NCBI GenBank assembly: GCA_035623255.1
Contig: DASPTU010000041.1
Location: 29,562 to 93,561, forward strand
DNA from: JAFAGX01 sp035623255
GTDB lineage: Bacteria > Acidobacteriota > Terriglobia > Terriglobales > Acidobacteriaceae
Reading direction: 5' to 3'
Length of the DNA: 64,000 bases
This document shows positions 33,498 through 42,235 of the stretch, piece by piece. A program made the translations under genes and the position numbers. The notes beneath the pieces were generated by a model that was not told where the DNA came from, did not search any database, and saw nothing but the letters and a program-made list of their open reading frames with translations. The stretch's first letter is position 1, and each line of letters starts with the position of its first letter.

Positions 33498-33552
33498 AAG
33501 GCAACTGCGGTAGCCGGAAGTCACTCAGTTCTCTGATTCTCAACTCACTGCT

Positions 33553-34713
33553 TTGCGCAAGCTTCTCCTCAGCGTTGTCCTTGCCCCCGTCCTGGCCGGC
33601 CTCGGCTGGTGGTATTTCCACGAGCGACAGATCACCGATTACGGGCCTTCTTACCGCGAATACGCTTACATCACCAATGGCAAGAGCAACACGGTAAGCG
33701 TTATCGACCTGCGAACGTTTGAGCCGGCGAAGACCATCCGGGTGGGAAGTGAGCCGAGCGGCATTGCGGCCAACAGCAAGAAAAATGAGGTTTACGTGGT
33801 CAATGCGGGTTCAAACAACGTTACTGTCATCGATGCCGAGCGCAACGCCGTAGAGGCGACCATCGGGGTTCATGGGAAACCTTATTTCATCGATGTTTCC
33901 CCTGATGGAAAACGTGGATATGTGGCGAACTCAGGATCGGCGAACGTTTCTGTAATCGATTTGGATAAGCGGATGGTCATCGGTAATATCCGCGTGGGGG
34001 CGTCTCCGGGGCTGGCTCGAGTTTCATCGGATGGCGCGACCGTCCTGGTAAGCAACCGCGGAGACAATACTGTCAGCGAAATCGATACTCGACGGCTGGT
34101 CGTGACCAGCACAATTGCGGTGTGTGAGCACCCGGAGGACATTGCAATTGTTCCCGATAGCAGTACGGCGTTTGTAGCTTGCACCGGATCAGCCCAGGTC
34201 GCATCTATCGACCTCAAAGCCGGAAAACTGCTGGCCCTGCTCGACGTGGGTAAAACCCCGGTCCACCTGGCTTTGAAGCCGGACGGGGGCGAGCTGATTG
34301 TTACCAATTTTGACTCCGATAACATTTCGATCATCGAGACCGGGAATGATGAAGTCGGCGGCAGCTATTTGATTGGAAGCCATCCGGCACGAGGGGTAGT
34401 GAGTACGGATAATTCCCGGCTTTATGTCAGCAATTTTGGATCGAATTCGGTTGCGGTTTATGACATAGACAGCGGCAAGATTGTTGCAGTTTTGCCAGTC
34501 GGCAGCCGTCCTGATGGGCTGGCGCTCTCTCAAAGCCAGAATTATCTGCTGGTCGTGGATTCGGAGTCAGGAGACGTGACCGTGATTCAGAAGCGCACGC
34601 CGAAGAAAAAATTTGAGCCGGGGGAGTACTCGCTGCTGACGATGATCCCGGTCGGCATCCAGCCGAACAACATTGTGATCAAGGCGTTCATGCTGCGCAA
34701 TGCGCCGAAGTGA
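33553..34713 (+). CDS. YVTN-family beta-propeller protein, exported or anchored
   Basis: 386 residues with an N-terminal hydrophobic anchor (LLLSVVLAPVLAGLGWWYF) and about seven propeller repeats of 40-43 residues. Repeat cores are visible as KSNTVSVIDLRTFEPAKTIR, GSNNVTVIDAERNAV, GSANVSVIDLDKRMV, GDNTVSEIDTRRLVV, GSAQVASIDLKAGKL, DSDNISIIETGND and GSNSVAVYDIDSGKI, with DG-K-Y-AN blade ends. YVTN propellers are extracytoplasmic binding or scaffold proteins. A specific ligand cannot be assigned. The start is a TTG at 33553 with no strong ribosome site. The TM anchor makes it the likely start. Confidence 0.85.
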   Translation: MRKLLLSVVLAPVLAGLGWWYFHERQITDYGPSYREYAYITNGKSNTVSVIDLRTFEPAKTIRVGSEPSGIAANSKKNEVYVVNAGSNNVTVIDAERNAVEATIGVHGKPYFIDVSPDGKRGYVANSGSANVSVIDLDKRMVIGNIRVGASPGLARVSSDGATVLVSNRGDNTVSEIDTRRLVVTSTIAVCEHPEDIAIVPDSSTAFVACTGSAQVASIDLKAGKLLALLDVGKTPVHLALKPDGGELIVTNFDSDNISIIETGNDEVGGSYLIGSHPARGVVSTDNSRLYVSNFGSNSVAVYDIDSGKIVAVLPVGSRPDGLALSQSQNYLLVVDSESGDVTVIQKRTPKKKFEPGEYSLLTMIPVGIQPNNIVIKAFMLRNAPK

Positions 34714-34890
34714 ACCCCTGGTACCCGCAGAAAGATCCCTAAAGTGACTTGGGCTTCAGGTCCCCGCGGTCAACTGCGCTACCGCATCCGGCGAGATAAC
34801 AGTTCACTTTGGAATCACCGCTCCCACGTAACAAACTGCGATACAATCCGCCGCAGGAGCGTTCGCTGACAATCAGGTGTGGAGGCTCAT

Positions 34891-35688
34891 ATGGAGCTGG
34901 GATTTGGTTTCTCTACAATCGCCATCATTATCGTCGTCCTATACATACTGAGTTCCATCAAGATTCTCGCAGAATATGAGCGTGGCGTGATCTTCCGGCT
35001 GGGACGCCTCCTTCCTGCCGCCAAGGGGCCTGGGATCATTCTGGTATTCGCGCCGGTGGACCGCATGGTGCGTGTTTCACTTCGCCAAGAAGCCCTGGAA
35101 GTGCCACCCCAGGACATCATTACTCGGGACAACGTGACCTTGAAGGTAAACGCAGTGATCTTTCTTCGCGTGATTGAGCCGCGCAAGGCGGTAGTCGAGG
35201 TCTCGAACTACGTTTACCAGACCTCGCAGTTTGCCCAGACAACCTTGCGGTCGGTGCTGGGTGAGCAGGAGCTTGATGAATTGCTGGCCCACCGTGACAA
35301 GATCAATCTGCGGTTGCAAAGCATTCTCGACCAACACACTGCTCCGTGGGGGGTGAAAGTAGTTAACGTTGAGGTCAAGCAAGTCGACCTGCCGGAATCG
35401 ATGCTGCGGGCAATGGCAAAGCAGGCGGAGGCAGAACGCGAAAAACGCTCAAAAATCATCCACGCAGAAGGAGAATTCTCGGCAGCGCAAAGATTGGTGG
35501 ACGCCTCCAAGTTGCTGGCGACCGAGCCGGTCAGCATTCAGCTGCGTTATCTGCAAACCTTGACCGAGATTGGCGTGGAGAAGAACACGACCGTGATCTT
35601 CCCCGTGCCGGTAGACTTCTTCTCTGGAATGCAGAAACTTTTGGGCAACACCGGAAGTGAGGGTGCGCAGACCGCGGCCCAGCGATAA
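34891..35688 (+). CDS. Slipin (SPFH/band 7 membrane scaffold protein)
   Basis: 265 residues from ATG 34891, placed by GGAGG at 34881-34885. The frame stays open upstream to a GTG at 34879, which would overlap the ribosome site. An N-terminal hydrophobic hairpin (FSTIAIIIVVLYILSSIKIL) is followed by the SPFH domain (EYERGVIFRLGRLLPAAKGP, VSLRQEALEVPPQDIITRDN, QTTLRSVLGEQELDELLAHRD) and a C-terminal helical region (MLRAMAKQAEAEREKRSKII, EGEFSAAQRLVDAS). Slipins form membrane-bound oligomers that organise lipids and often work with an NfeD protein. No NfeD-like gene is next to it. It lies 21 bases before a SPOR-domain gene. Confidence 0.9.
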   Translation: MELGFGFSTIAIIIVVLYILSSIKILAEYERGVIFRLGRLLPAAKGPGIILVFAPVDRMVRVSLRQEALEVPPQDIITRDNVTLKVNAVIFLRVIEPRKAVVEVSNYVYQTSQFAQTTLRSVLGEQELDELLAHRDKINLRLQSILDQHTAPWGVKVVNVEVKQVDLPESMLRAMAKQAEAEREKRSKIIHAEGEFSAAQRLVDASKLLATEPVSIQLRYLQTLTEIGVEKNTTVIFPVPVDFFSGMQKLLGNTGSEGAQTAAQR

Positions 35689-35709
35689 AACTGATGAGAC
35701 GAGGAATAC

Positions 35710-36282
35710 ATGCCTACCGCAGCATCTGAGGACACAGAGATCACGCTGGGCACGGGCAAGATGCTGGCGCTGTTTTTCGCGCTCGTGGCGCTGTGCGCCG
35801 TGTTCTTCGCCGCCGGGTTTTCGCTGGGAAAACAAGCTGCTCTAAAACCTTCGGCAGCGGAAGCGATGACCCCAACTCCGGCTGCGGCCGTAATACGGCC
35901 GGTCACCGCCAAGACCTCCTCAAGCACACCTTCGCCGGCCCTGGAGAACGCTGCCAAAACAACGGATAGCCAACCTGCGCCGGACAACGCGGCCGCCAAC
36001 GGGAATGCGCCGAGCCCGAGTGCGGCGGCAACGGCTCCCGACCCTACCGCTCCTCCCGTATTGAACGGTTACTATGTGCAAGTGGCCGCAGTAACCAAGC
36101 AGGAAGATGCGGACGCTTTGGTTGACGCGCTCAAAAGCAAGCAATATCCGGCCTTCTCAGCGACCGCGCCCTCTGACAAGCTGTTGCACGTGCAGTGTGG
36201 ACCCTATGCCGACATCAAAGATGCCGAAGCCTTGCGGGGCAAGCTGATTAGCGATGGGTACAATCCAATTTTGAAAAAGTAG
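35710..36282 (+). CDS. Inner-membrane SPOR-domain protein
   Basis: 190 residues: a short cytoplasmic N-terminus, one transmembrane helix (MLALFFALVALCAVFFAAGFSLG, residues 18-40), a low-complexity Ala/Pro/Ser linker (about 45-118) and a C-terminal SPOR domain (about 118-190: GYYVQVAAVTKQEDADALVDAL, LLHVQCGPYADIKDAEALRGKL). SPOR domains bind denuded septal peptidoglycan, so the protein is expected at the division site. CGAGGAA precedes ATG 35710. It is 21 bases after the slipin gene, suggesting co-transcription of two membrane-organising proteins. Confidence 0.88.
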   Translation: MPTAASEDTEITLGTGKMLALFFALVALCAVFFAAGFSLGKQAALKPSAAEAMTPTPAAAVIRPVTAKTSSSTPSPALENAAKTTDSQPAPDNAAANGNAPSPSAAATAPDPTAPPVLNGYYVQVAAVTKQEDADALVDALKSKQYPAFSATAPSDKLLHVQCGPYADIKDAEALRGKLISDGYNPILKK

Positions 36283-36327
36283 TGAGGAAGCAGGCAGCCA
36301 GGCGATGAGCCCGCGGTTGAGGAGCAG

Positions 36328-39300
36328 TTAGCTTGCTCCGGCGGCTTGCGCTTTCTGCAGTAACTGGCGCACCTGGGTGATCAGTTCTGCGACCTCGAAT
36401 GGCTTTACCAAAAACGGCACGCTTTTATCCTGCAGGAAAGTACGGACCTCCAGCTCAGCGGCATTGGAGAAGGTAACCAGCAGGTGCCGCTCCAATCCGC
36501 CGTGGTTTTCCGAGATCCAGCGAAGCAGTTCGGTCAGGCTTTCGGCCCCGGGCACTGCACCGTCAAGAATCAGGGCATCAAACGGCTGTTCTTTTAACTG
36601 TGATTTCATGGCTTCGGCGCTGGCAGCTGTGACAACCGACGCCCCCGCTCCGGTCAGCACATCTCGCTCGAATTCCAGAACGGCTTCCTCGCTTTCAACC
36701 AGCAATATGCGGCCTTGAATGACCAGATCATGCCGAGGAGCGGGAAGTGATTTTTCTGCGGGCACACCACTTTCGGCTGCAGGCAACACGACTTCAAGGA
36801 TGGCACCCCCTTCCAGGTGATTGCGTCCTGAGATGCTGCCCCCATGTTCCTGGATGATGCCATAACAAATGCTTAGCCCGAGACCGGTGCCCTTCCCCAC
36901 ACTCTTGGTGGTGTAGAACGGTTCGAAGATGCGGTCAGGTTCCTTAATGCCGGGTCCCGAGTCCTGAAACTCCGCATGGACGGTGGCATCCTTTCGAAAC
37001 AGACGAACTCTCAGAAGTTTGTCTTTGCCGTTCTGTAGTACCGCATCGACCGCATTGTTAATAATGTTAAGGAACACCTGCTCCATTTGCTGCGGATCTG
37101 CTGTGACCGTAGGGAGCTCGGCTTCGAATTCACACTCCAGCTGAATGTTGTTGACGCGCAGGTCGTAGTCGCGCAGGGCCAGCGTTTCCTCCAGGACCTT
37201 ACAGATGTTGACGCTTTCTTTCTGCGGCTTGCGTTGCCGCGCAAAAGACAACAAGTTCTGGACCACCCGATGGGTCCTTTGCGCCTGCTTAAACAATTTA
37301 TTTACAAATTCCGACGCGCGGTCACTGAGGCTCTCGCTCTCCAGAAGCTGCGCATAACCCAGAATCGCGGTCAAAGGATTATTCAGTTCGTGGGCCACTC
37401 CGGCGATCAGCTGCCCAACCGCGGACATCTTTGCACTTTGCAACAACTGCTCCTGGGTTTTGCGCAGGTCCTCGTAGGCCCGGCAGCTTTCCTCATAGAG
37501 GCGCACCTTTTCGACGGTCGTAGCCAGTTGACGGCCGATCGCCACCAACAGGTTCTCGTCATTGCCGGTGTATTCCTGTTCTTTGCGGCTGCTGATGCCC
37601 ATCGCGCCCATGGGCTTGTCCTTGCTCCACAGAAGAACCCATATCCACGAGCTGAGGCCATCCGCCTGAATGAATTCGGCGACTGCCCCGGGCAGGTGAG
37701 GCAGAAACTCCGGCGTAATCACTTCAGTGCGAGAGCGGGTGACAAGGTCGCCAAAGCCATCTGGCAAGTGAACTTCCGCAAATTTTCCCCGATCGGCATT
37801 ACGCTGCCCCCAACTGGCACGACGGCGAAAAGTCGTCTGGTCGGGGTCGGCGAGGTAAATGGAGCCTCGCTCCGCGGCCAACAGAGAAATCACCTGCCGC
37901 AGGGTGAGGTTCAGAATTTCGTCCAGGTCGAAAGATTGGGTCGCAATCACCGCCATCGCATTCAGCGCGTTCAGTTCACGATTGCGGCGGCGAATCTCAT
38001 CCTCAGCTCGCTTCTTTTCCGTGATGTCTAACAGAAATCCCTGGTAGCGCTCGACCGACCGTGCGGCATCGCGAATAGCGACGCTACTCTCAAGAGCATT
38101 GAGCAGCGCTCCGCTCTTGTGCCGCAAGGTCACTTCAAAGTTTCTGACAAAGCTATGGGCGTCAAGCTCACGTCGTAGCGTTTCCCTTTGCTCGGGGAAT
38201 GCGTATATGTCTGTATCAAGGTTTGCGGCCAGCACGTCCGCCCGGTTGGCGTATCCCACCATTCGCACGAAGGCCTCGTTACATTCGAGGAGTTTGCCGT
38301 CGGGCGTGGCAACAAATACCCCTTCCTGGGCCTGCTCAAATAGCAACCGATATTTCTCCTCCGCGTCACGGCGTTCGGAGGTGTCGCGGACGACGTGAAT
38401 CGTGCCCTTCTGCTGGCTTCCCTGCTCCGTGTAAGAGGAAGTCGAGATCATGGAATATCCGCCAAAACAGGGGTCCGGGGCCTCACGAAGGGTATCGGCA
38501 ATCTTGCTGCAGTAGGGGCATCCGGTCCAGTCTCCAAGTCGCGGCAGGACCTTCTCACAGGGCTGTGCAGCGACATCGGCCGGGGCCTGGCCGAGCCGTT
38601 CGAGCAAGGCGCGATTGGCTTTCATCACGCGGAATTCGGAGTCATGCACGAGCACGATGTCCTGAATCGAATCGAACGTGTTAGCCCACTGACGGTGTGA
38701 GCGCACAATCTGTTCGACGAGGCGCAGATTCTCCACAGCCAAACCCAGTTGATTTGCGCTGGTAGCCAGGAACTCCAGTTCCTCAGGGGTGTACGACAGG
38801 CGGTGGCGGCTGCCCAGCGCGAGGATTCCAATGGATGTCTTCTTTCCCTGCACGGGGACCAAAACCACATGGTTGAAGCGCTCCCGCTTCAAATAAGGGC
38901 GAGCCGAGTCGTCGGCACGGGAGGTCCGTAATACGATCGGAGCAACCACGCTGAGCGTTTGCTCGAAATTGTCATCCGAAGGCACCGAGCCGCGGTCGCG
39001 CACGAAATCCTGCGACAACCCGATCTGCTGGACGATAACCATCTTGCCGTCCTCTTGCAGGCGAAACCAGGCGGCTTTCGCCAGCATGAGGTTCTTCAGT
39101 TCCTCCATGGCCGTGGCCAACATCGGGCCATACTGTTGGGCCCGGCTGATGCTGCCGGTCAGAGAGTTGATCACTCCCAGGCGCCGAGTCCGCATCCTGG
39201 AGTCATCAAAAATGACTATCAGCATGCTGAAGCCGAAGACCAGATCGCCTACAAGGCTGAAGCCCGGAGGCAGGTGCGCACTTACCGGCGCCCAATCAAG

Positions 39301-39816
39301 GTGTACGAGCAACAGGCTAAGACTCAGCAGCCACGATCCAATCTCCCAACGCGCCCAACGAAAGCGGATCAACTGAACAGCGGCCGCCAACGTGATCACC
39401 CGGTAGGCAACCTCCAGTACCAGGCGAAGGACGAACAAATCAGGCCAGATCAGCGCCCGCACGACGGCATAGCCAATGACCAGTGCGGAAAAGCCGAACA
39501 AGGAAACCATCAACTTGCGGGCATGAGAATAAACGAACACGGAGGCAGCAAAGAGCGCCACAGCCAGAACAAACTGAGACTGGGAAATGGCAATCGCATA
39601 ATCTGGCGGAGGGCTGGGAAAGGAGTGCAAGGTCCAGCCGGAAACGAGATAAGCCAGCCAGCCGACGATCCAGATCAGCAGATAACGTTCGCGGAATGTA
39701 CGAAAAACCAAGAGGCTGGCCGCAACAATAACGAAGGTGGCCGATTCTACCGCCATCAGGCCAGGCATGGCCGCACCCCCGAACATCTGTCCCAACCTAA
39801 ACAAAGAGCTGTTCAT
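36328..39816 (-). CDS. Hybrid sensor histidine kinase (7TM-GAF-PAS-PAS-GAF-HisKA-HATPase-REC)
   Basis: 1162 residues. Order: about seven membrane helices (residues 15-215), GAF (about 240-385), PAS near 395-480 (FDSIQDIVLVHDSEFRVMKA), PAS near 505-625 (YRLLFEQAQEGVFVATPDGK), GAF near 645-790, and HisKA with the phosphoacceptor in AGVAHELNNPLTAILG. The ATPase domain follows (NNAVDAVLQNGKDKL, FQDSGPGIKEPDRIFEPFYT, GTGLGLSI) and a C-terminal receiver with LILDGAVPG. In the receiver the usual paired acidic residues read VESEE rather than VDDEP, so metal binding may be weak. The divergent REC-HD-GYP gene at 39949 is the likely partner, implying control of cyclic di-GMP breakdown. Confidence 0.93.
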   Translation of the reverse strand: MNSSLFRLGQMFGGAAMPGLMAVESATFVIVAASLLVFRTFRERYLLIWIVGWLAYLVSGWTLHSFPSPPPDYAIAISQSQFVLAVALFAASVFVYSHARKLMVSLFGFSALVIGYAVVRALIWPDLFVLRLVLEVAYRVITLAAAVQLIRFRWARWEIGSWLLSLSLLLVHLDWAPVSAHLPPGFSLVGDLVFGFSMLIVIFDDSRMRTRRLGVINSLTGSISRAQQYGPMLATAMEELKNLMLAKAAWFRLQEDGKMVIVQQIGLSQDFVRDRGSVPSDDNFEQTLSVVAPIVLRTSRADDSARPYLKRERFNHVVLVPVQGKKTSIGILALGSRHRLSYTPEELEFLATSANQLGLAVENLRLVEQIVRSHRQWANTFDSIQDIVLVHDSEFRVMKANRALLERLGQAPADVAAQPCEKVLPRLGDWTGCPYCSKIADTLREAPDPCFGGYSMISTSSYTEQGSQQKGTIHVVRDTSERRDAEEKYRLLFEQAQEGVFVATPDGKLLECNEAFVRMVGYANRADVLAANLDTDIYAFPEQRETLRRELDAHSFVRNFEVTLRHKSGALLNALESSVAIRDAARSVERYQGFLLDITEKKRAEDEIRRRNRELNALNAMAVIATQSFDLDEILNLTLRQVISLLAAERGSIYLADPDQTTFRRRASWGQRNADRGKFAEVHLPDGFGDLVTRSRTEVITPEFLPHLPGAVAEFIQADGLSSWIWVLLWSKDKPMGAMGISSRKEQEYTGNDENLLVAIGRQLATTVEKVRLYEESCRAYEDLRKTQEQLLQSAKMSAVGQLIAGVAHELNNPLTAILGYAQLLESESLSDRASEFVNKLFKQAQRTHRVVQNLLSFARQRKPQKESVNICKVLEETLALRDYDLRVNNIQLECEFEAELPTVTADPQQMEQVFLNIINNAVDAVLQNGKDKLLRVRLFRKDATVHAEFQDSGPGIKEPDRIFEPFYTTKSVGKGTGLGLSICYGIIQEHGGSISGRNHLEGGAILEVVLPAAESGVPAEKSLPAPRHDLVIQGRILLVESEEAVLEFERDVLTGAGASVVTAASAEAMKSQLKEQPFDALILDGAVPGAESLTELLRWISENHGGLERHLLVTFSNAAELEVRTFLQDKSVPFLVKPFEVAELITQVRQLLQKAQAAGAS

Positions 39817-39948
39817 TGCCGATAAAAAGGCGTAGGTACCCGATGCTTTAATAACACGTCAAAGCCGGTTACCGGTGCAGGTTCCGCGGTCGGGGGATTA
39901 CTTTAGGAACCAAGAAATGGGAAATTTCGAGGTACACTGAGGGGAATT

Positions 39949-41037
39949 ATGCCAGCCGAGCGAATCCTGGTGGTGGACGACGAGGACGCCATCCGCGAAA
40001 TCGTCTGCTCCATGCTCGTAGCCGCCCATTACACATGTGCGCAGGCGTCCTCCGGACAGAAGGCATTAGCGCTGCTTGATTCGGGTGATGAATTCGAACT
40101 GATGCTGTCTGATCTGATGATGGCTGATCTGGACGGCATCGCACTGCTGGAGCGGACCAAAGAGAAGTATCCCGACATGCCAGTCGTGATGGTCACGGCG
40201 GTGCACGACATTTCCGTGGCCCTCAAGGCGCTGCGCGAAGGCGCCTACGACTACCTCCTCAAACCCTTTGAACGGGAACAGTTGTTAGCAACCGTACGGC
40301 GTGCTTTGGAGAATCGCCGCCTGAAGCTTGAAAACCGTGCCTATCAGACCAGGTTGGAAGCTCTGGTTGAGCAACGCACGGCGCAGTTGCGGAACGCATT
40401 TGCAGAGCTGGAGCGGTCCTACGACATCACCTTGCAAGCATTAGGCGGCGCGCTCGACTTGAAGGACAACGAAACGCAATGCCACACCGAGCGCGTAACC
40501 GCTTATACCATCGCGATTGCCAGAAGTATGAAACTGCCAAAGGACCAGATCAATGTAATCGCGAGAGGCGCGTTTCTGCATGACATCGGCAAAATGGCAA
40601 TTCCGGATGAGATCCTGCGCAAGCCCGGGCCTCTAACCCCGGCAGAGATTGCGGTAATGCGGGAGCATTGCTATCACGGATACCAGATCGTAAAAAAGAT
40701 CCCCTTCCTGACCGAAGCTGCCGAAATCGTCTATTCGCATCAGGAGCGCTATGACGGAACCGGCTATCCGCGCGGACTCAAGGGAGATGAAATTCCACTC
40801 GGGGCGCGCATCTTCTCGGTCGCAGATACGCTGGATGCGATTACCTCGGACCGGCCCTACCGAGCAGCTCAGTCCATTACTGCGGCGCGGGAAGAGATTC
40901 AACGCTGGTCCGGACGGCAGTTCGATCCTGAAGTGGTGCAAACCTTCCTGAACATGCCGGAGAATATCTGGAGCGATCTGCGCCGGGAAATCGACGCGAA
41001 GCAGCATCCCTTCGCTTACTCTGCCGCCAAAGGATAG
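39949..41037 (+). CDS. Response regulator with HD-GYP phosphodiesterase output
   Basis: 362 residues: an N-terminal receiver (RILVVDDEDAIREIV; phosphoacceptor in LMLSDLMMADLDG; Lys in YDYLLKPFE), a helical linker (RAYQTRLEALVEQRTAQLRN), then an HD-GYP domain (about 165-345). Motifs: HTERVTAYT, AFLHDIGKMAIPDEIL, EHCYHGYQI, HQERYDGTGYPRGLKG and VADTLDAITSDRPYR. The family's HHE is HQE here, but the GYP loop is intact. It should degrade cyclic di-GMP when phosphorylated. TGAGGGG precedes the ATG. It is divergent from the hybrid histidine kinase, so the two form a likely two-component system. It may oppose the GGDEF enzyme at 5845-7551. Confidence 0.93.
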   Translation: MPAERILVVDDEDAIREIVCSMLVAAHYTCAQASSGQKALALLDSGDEFELMLSDLMMADLDGIALLERTKEKYPDMPVVMVTAVHDISVALKALREGAYDYLLKPFEREQLLATVRRALENRRLKLENRAYQTRLEALVEQRTAQLRNAFAELERSYDITLQALGGALDLKDNETQCHTERVTAYTIAIARSMKLPKDQINVIARGAFLHDIGKMAIPDEILRKPGPLTPAEIAVMREHCYHGYQIVKKIPFLTEAAEIVYSHQERYDGTGYPRGLKGDEIPLGARIFSVADTLDAITSDRPYRAAQSITAAREEIQRWSGRQFDPEVVQTFLNMPENIWSDLRREIDAKQHPFAYSAAKG

Positions 41038-41060
41038 CGGCATCTCTCTCTCAACGTTTG

Positions 41061-41762
41061 TCATTGCGAACTGGCCGAGGTTCTGGTTACAGCGGGCACT
41101 TTGTCAGGATCTACCGGCACATCCCGTTGAATCACCATCTCGATTGTGGTTCCGGCTTCAAGTTTGACATCATTTCCGCGCGATAGCATGCCAATCGCAG
41201 TTCCTACCGCTCCCCCTATACCCGCGCCGATCAGGGCTCCTTTTCCGCCCGCCGATGCCGCGCCGATCACCGTACCCGTAGCTGCGGTGCTGGCGGCGGT
41301 TGCGATCTTCTCGCCTTTCTGGCCATCTGCCCGAATCGTTCCTTCTTTATCCTTCACCTGGGTCTTGTCCACGCCCGGTGCATTTTCCACCGCCGCGGGT
41401 AAGAGCACCGTGTAGCCGCTGGGATAAATGAGCGTAGTGAAATGCATGAGAACTTCCGCCCGTCCCTTGATTCTGCCGGCTTGCTTGATATGGCTGATTC
41501 GTCCCTGCACGTAGGTGCCGGCCGGAATAAGAACCCGCCCATTCCCTACGACCGGGAAGGTGGTTTCTGCATAAACTGCATCTCCTTCCCGCGTTCCGCG
41601 AGTGGAGATGGCATGCTTCAGAGCCACGGGAACCTTGGTGCCGGCAGGAATCACCAGCTGCTCGACCGGCTGAGAGGCAGCAGGGCTGCTGGAGGAATTC
41701 GCAGCGTTCGTCTGGGCGGAAGCGAGGGTCCCAGCCAGGAAGAGAATGAGCACAATGCGCAT
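41061..41762 (-). CDS. Exported glycine-zipper protein with TrbI-like barrel
   Basis: 233 residues from ATG 41762, placed by GAGGT just upstream and by the signal peptide MRIVLILFLAGTLASAQ. The mature part has a beta-rich region (LVIPAGTKVPVALKHAISTRG, GRVLIPAGTYVQGRISHIKQ) resembling the TrbI/VirB10 barrel, and a C-terminal glycine zipper (TVIGAASAGGKGALIGAGIG, AVGTAIGMLS) typical of membrane-inserting or oligomerising envelope proteins. Acidobacterial proteins of this layout are common and not characterised. It probably sits in the periplasm or outer membrane. It lies just after the REC-HD-GYP gene, convergent with it. Confidence 0.75.
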   Translation of the reverse strand: MRIVLILFLAGTLASAQTNAANSSSSPAASQPVEQLVIPAGTKVPVALKHAISTRGTREGDAVYAETTFPVVGNGRVLIPAGTYVQGRISHIKQAGRIKGRAEVLMHFTTLIYPSGYTVLLPAAVENAPGVDKTQVKDKEGTIRADGQKGEKIATAASTAATGTVIGAASAGGKGALIGAGIGGAVGTAIGMLSRGNDVKLEAGTTIEMVIQRDVPVDPDKVPAVTRTSASSQ

Positions 41763-41927
41763 AGTGACCTCGTGAACTAACCGGCGACGGATCATAGTGC
41801 CATCAGCAAGACTTGGTCCTTCGATCGTCCGTATGCCGTTCCATGGAAATGTACGCATCATCCCCTGCTTCGCGAAGGATGACAGCTCTAGAAGTACGAT
41901 GCAAAGCCAAATCAGAAGGCTGTGTGC

Positions 41928-42176
41928 TCACACTCGTGAACGCTTAAGTTCGTTTTCCAGGACATTCCCCATGAATTGAGACTGCAGCCGCTGGGCGCAA
42001 AGCTCACCGCATACATGAAGCGTGCCTTCCTTGGCGGCGACATCATCGTTCCATGGCGAGAGGTAGAGGGTAGGCCGGTTAAAGTCGCCAAACGATGTCC
42101 ACATCAGCCACCAGCGATCAGTAGACCGCTTCAACATCCCACAATTGGGGCCGGCACATCTATAAAAAGATTCCAT
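41928..42176 (-). CDS. Small cysteine-containing protein (possible zinc-binding)
   Basis: 82 residues from ATG 42176, just downstream of a GAGGAG (42179-42184) that is closer than ideal. The next in-frame ATG is 13 codons in. Cysteines are arranged as C-x4-C near the N-terminus (YRCAGPNCGML) and C-x3-C later (HVCGELCAQRL), a knuckle pair like a small zinc ribbon. The middle is aromatic (RWWLMWTSFGDFNRPTLYLS). I recall similar short acidobacterial proteins but no name. The motif pair makes it more likely real than chance. It lies alone between the glycine-zipper gene and the NamZ fusion, all on the minus strand. Confidence 0.5.
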   Translation of the reverse strand: MESFYRCAGPNCGMLKRSTDRWWLMWTSFGDFNRPTLYLSPWNDDVAAKEGTLHVCGELCAQRLQSQFMGNVLENELKRSRV

Positions 42177-42235
42177 CACTCCTCACTGCAATCCTTCCAG
42201 ACTTGGCCAACATTCTAGCCCACAACGAAGCGGGC

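Noticed and set aside
37087..38031. Plus-strand frame of 314 codons within the same kinase
   Set aside because: Same antisense explanation; composition is His/Gln/Arg-rich and without domains.
38959..39825. Long plus-strand open frame (288 codons) inside the histidine kinase gene
   Set aside because: Antisense to a gene with unmistakable domains. High GC leaves antisense frames open. No ribosome site or motif.
41857..41887. Possible extra REP-like copy
   Set aside because: Only short partial match to repeat ends; mentioned as weak, not called.
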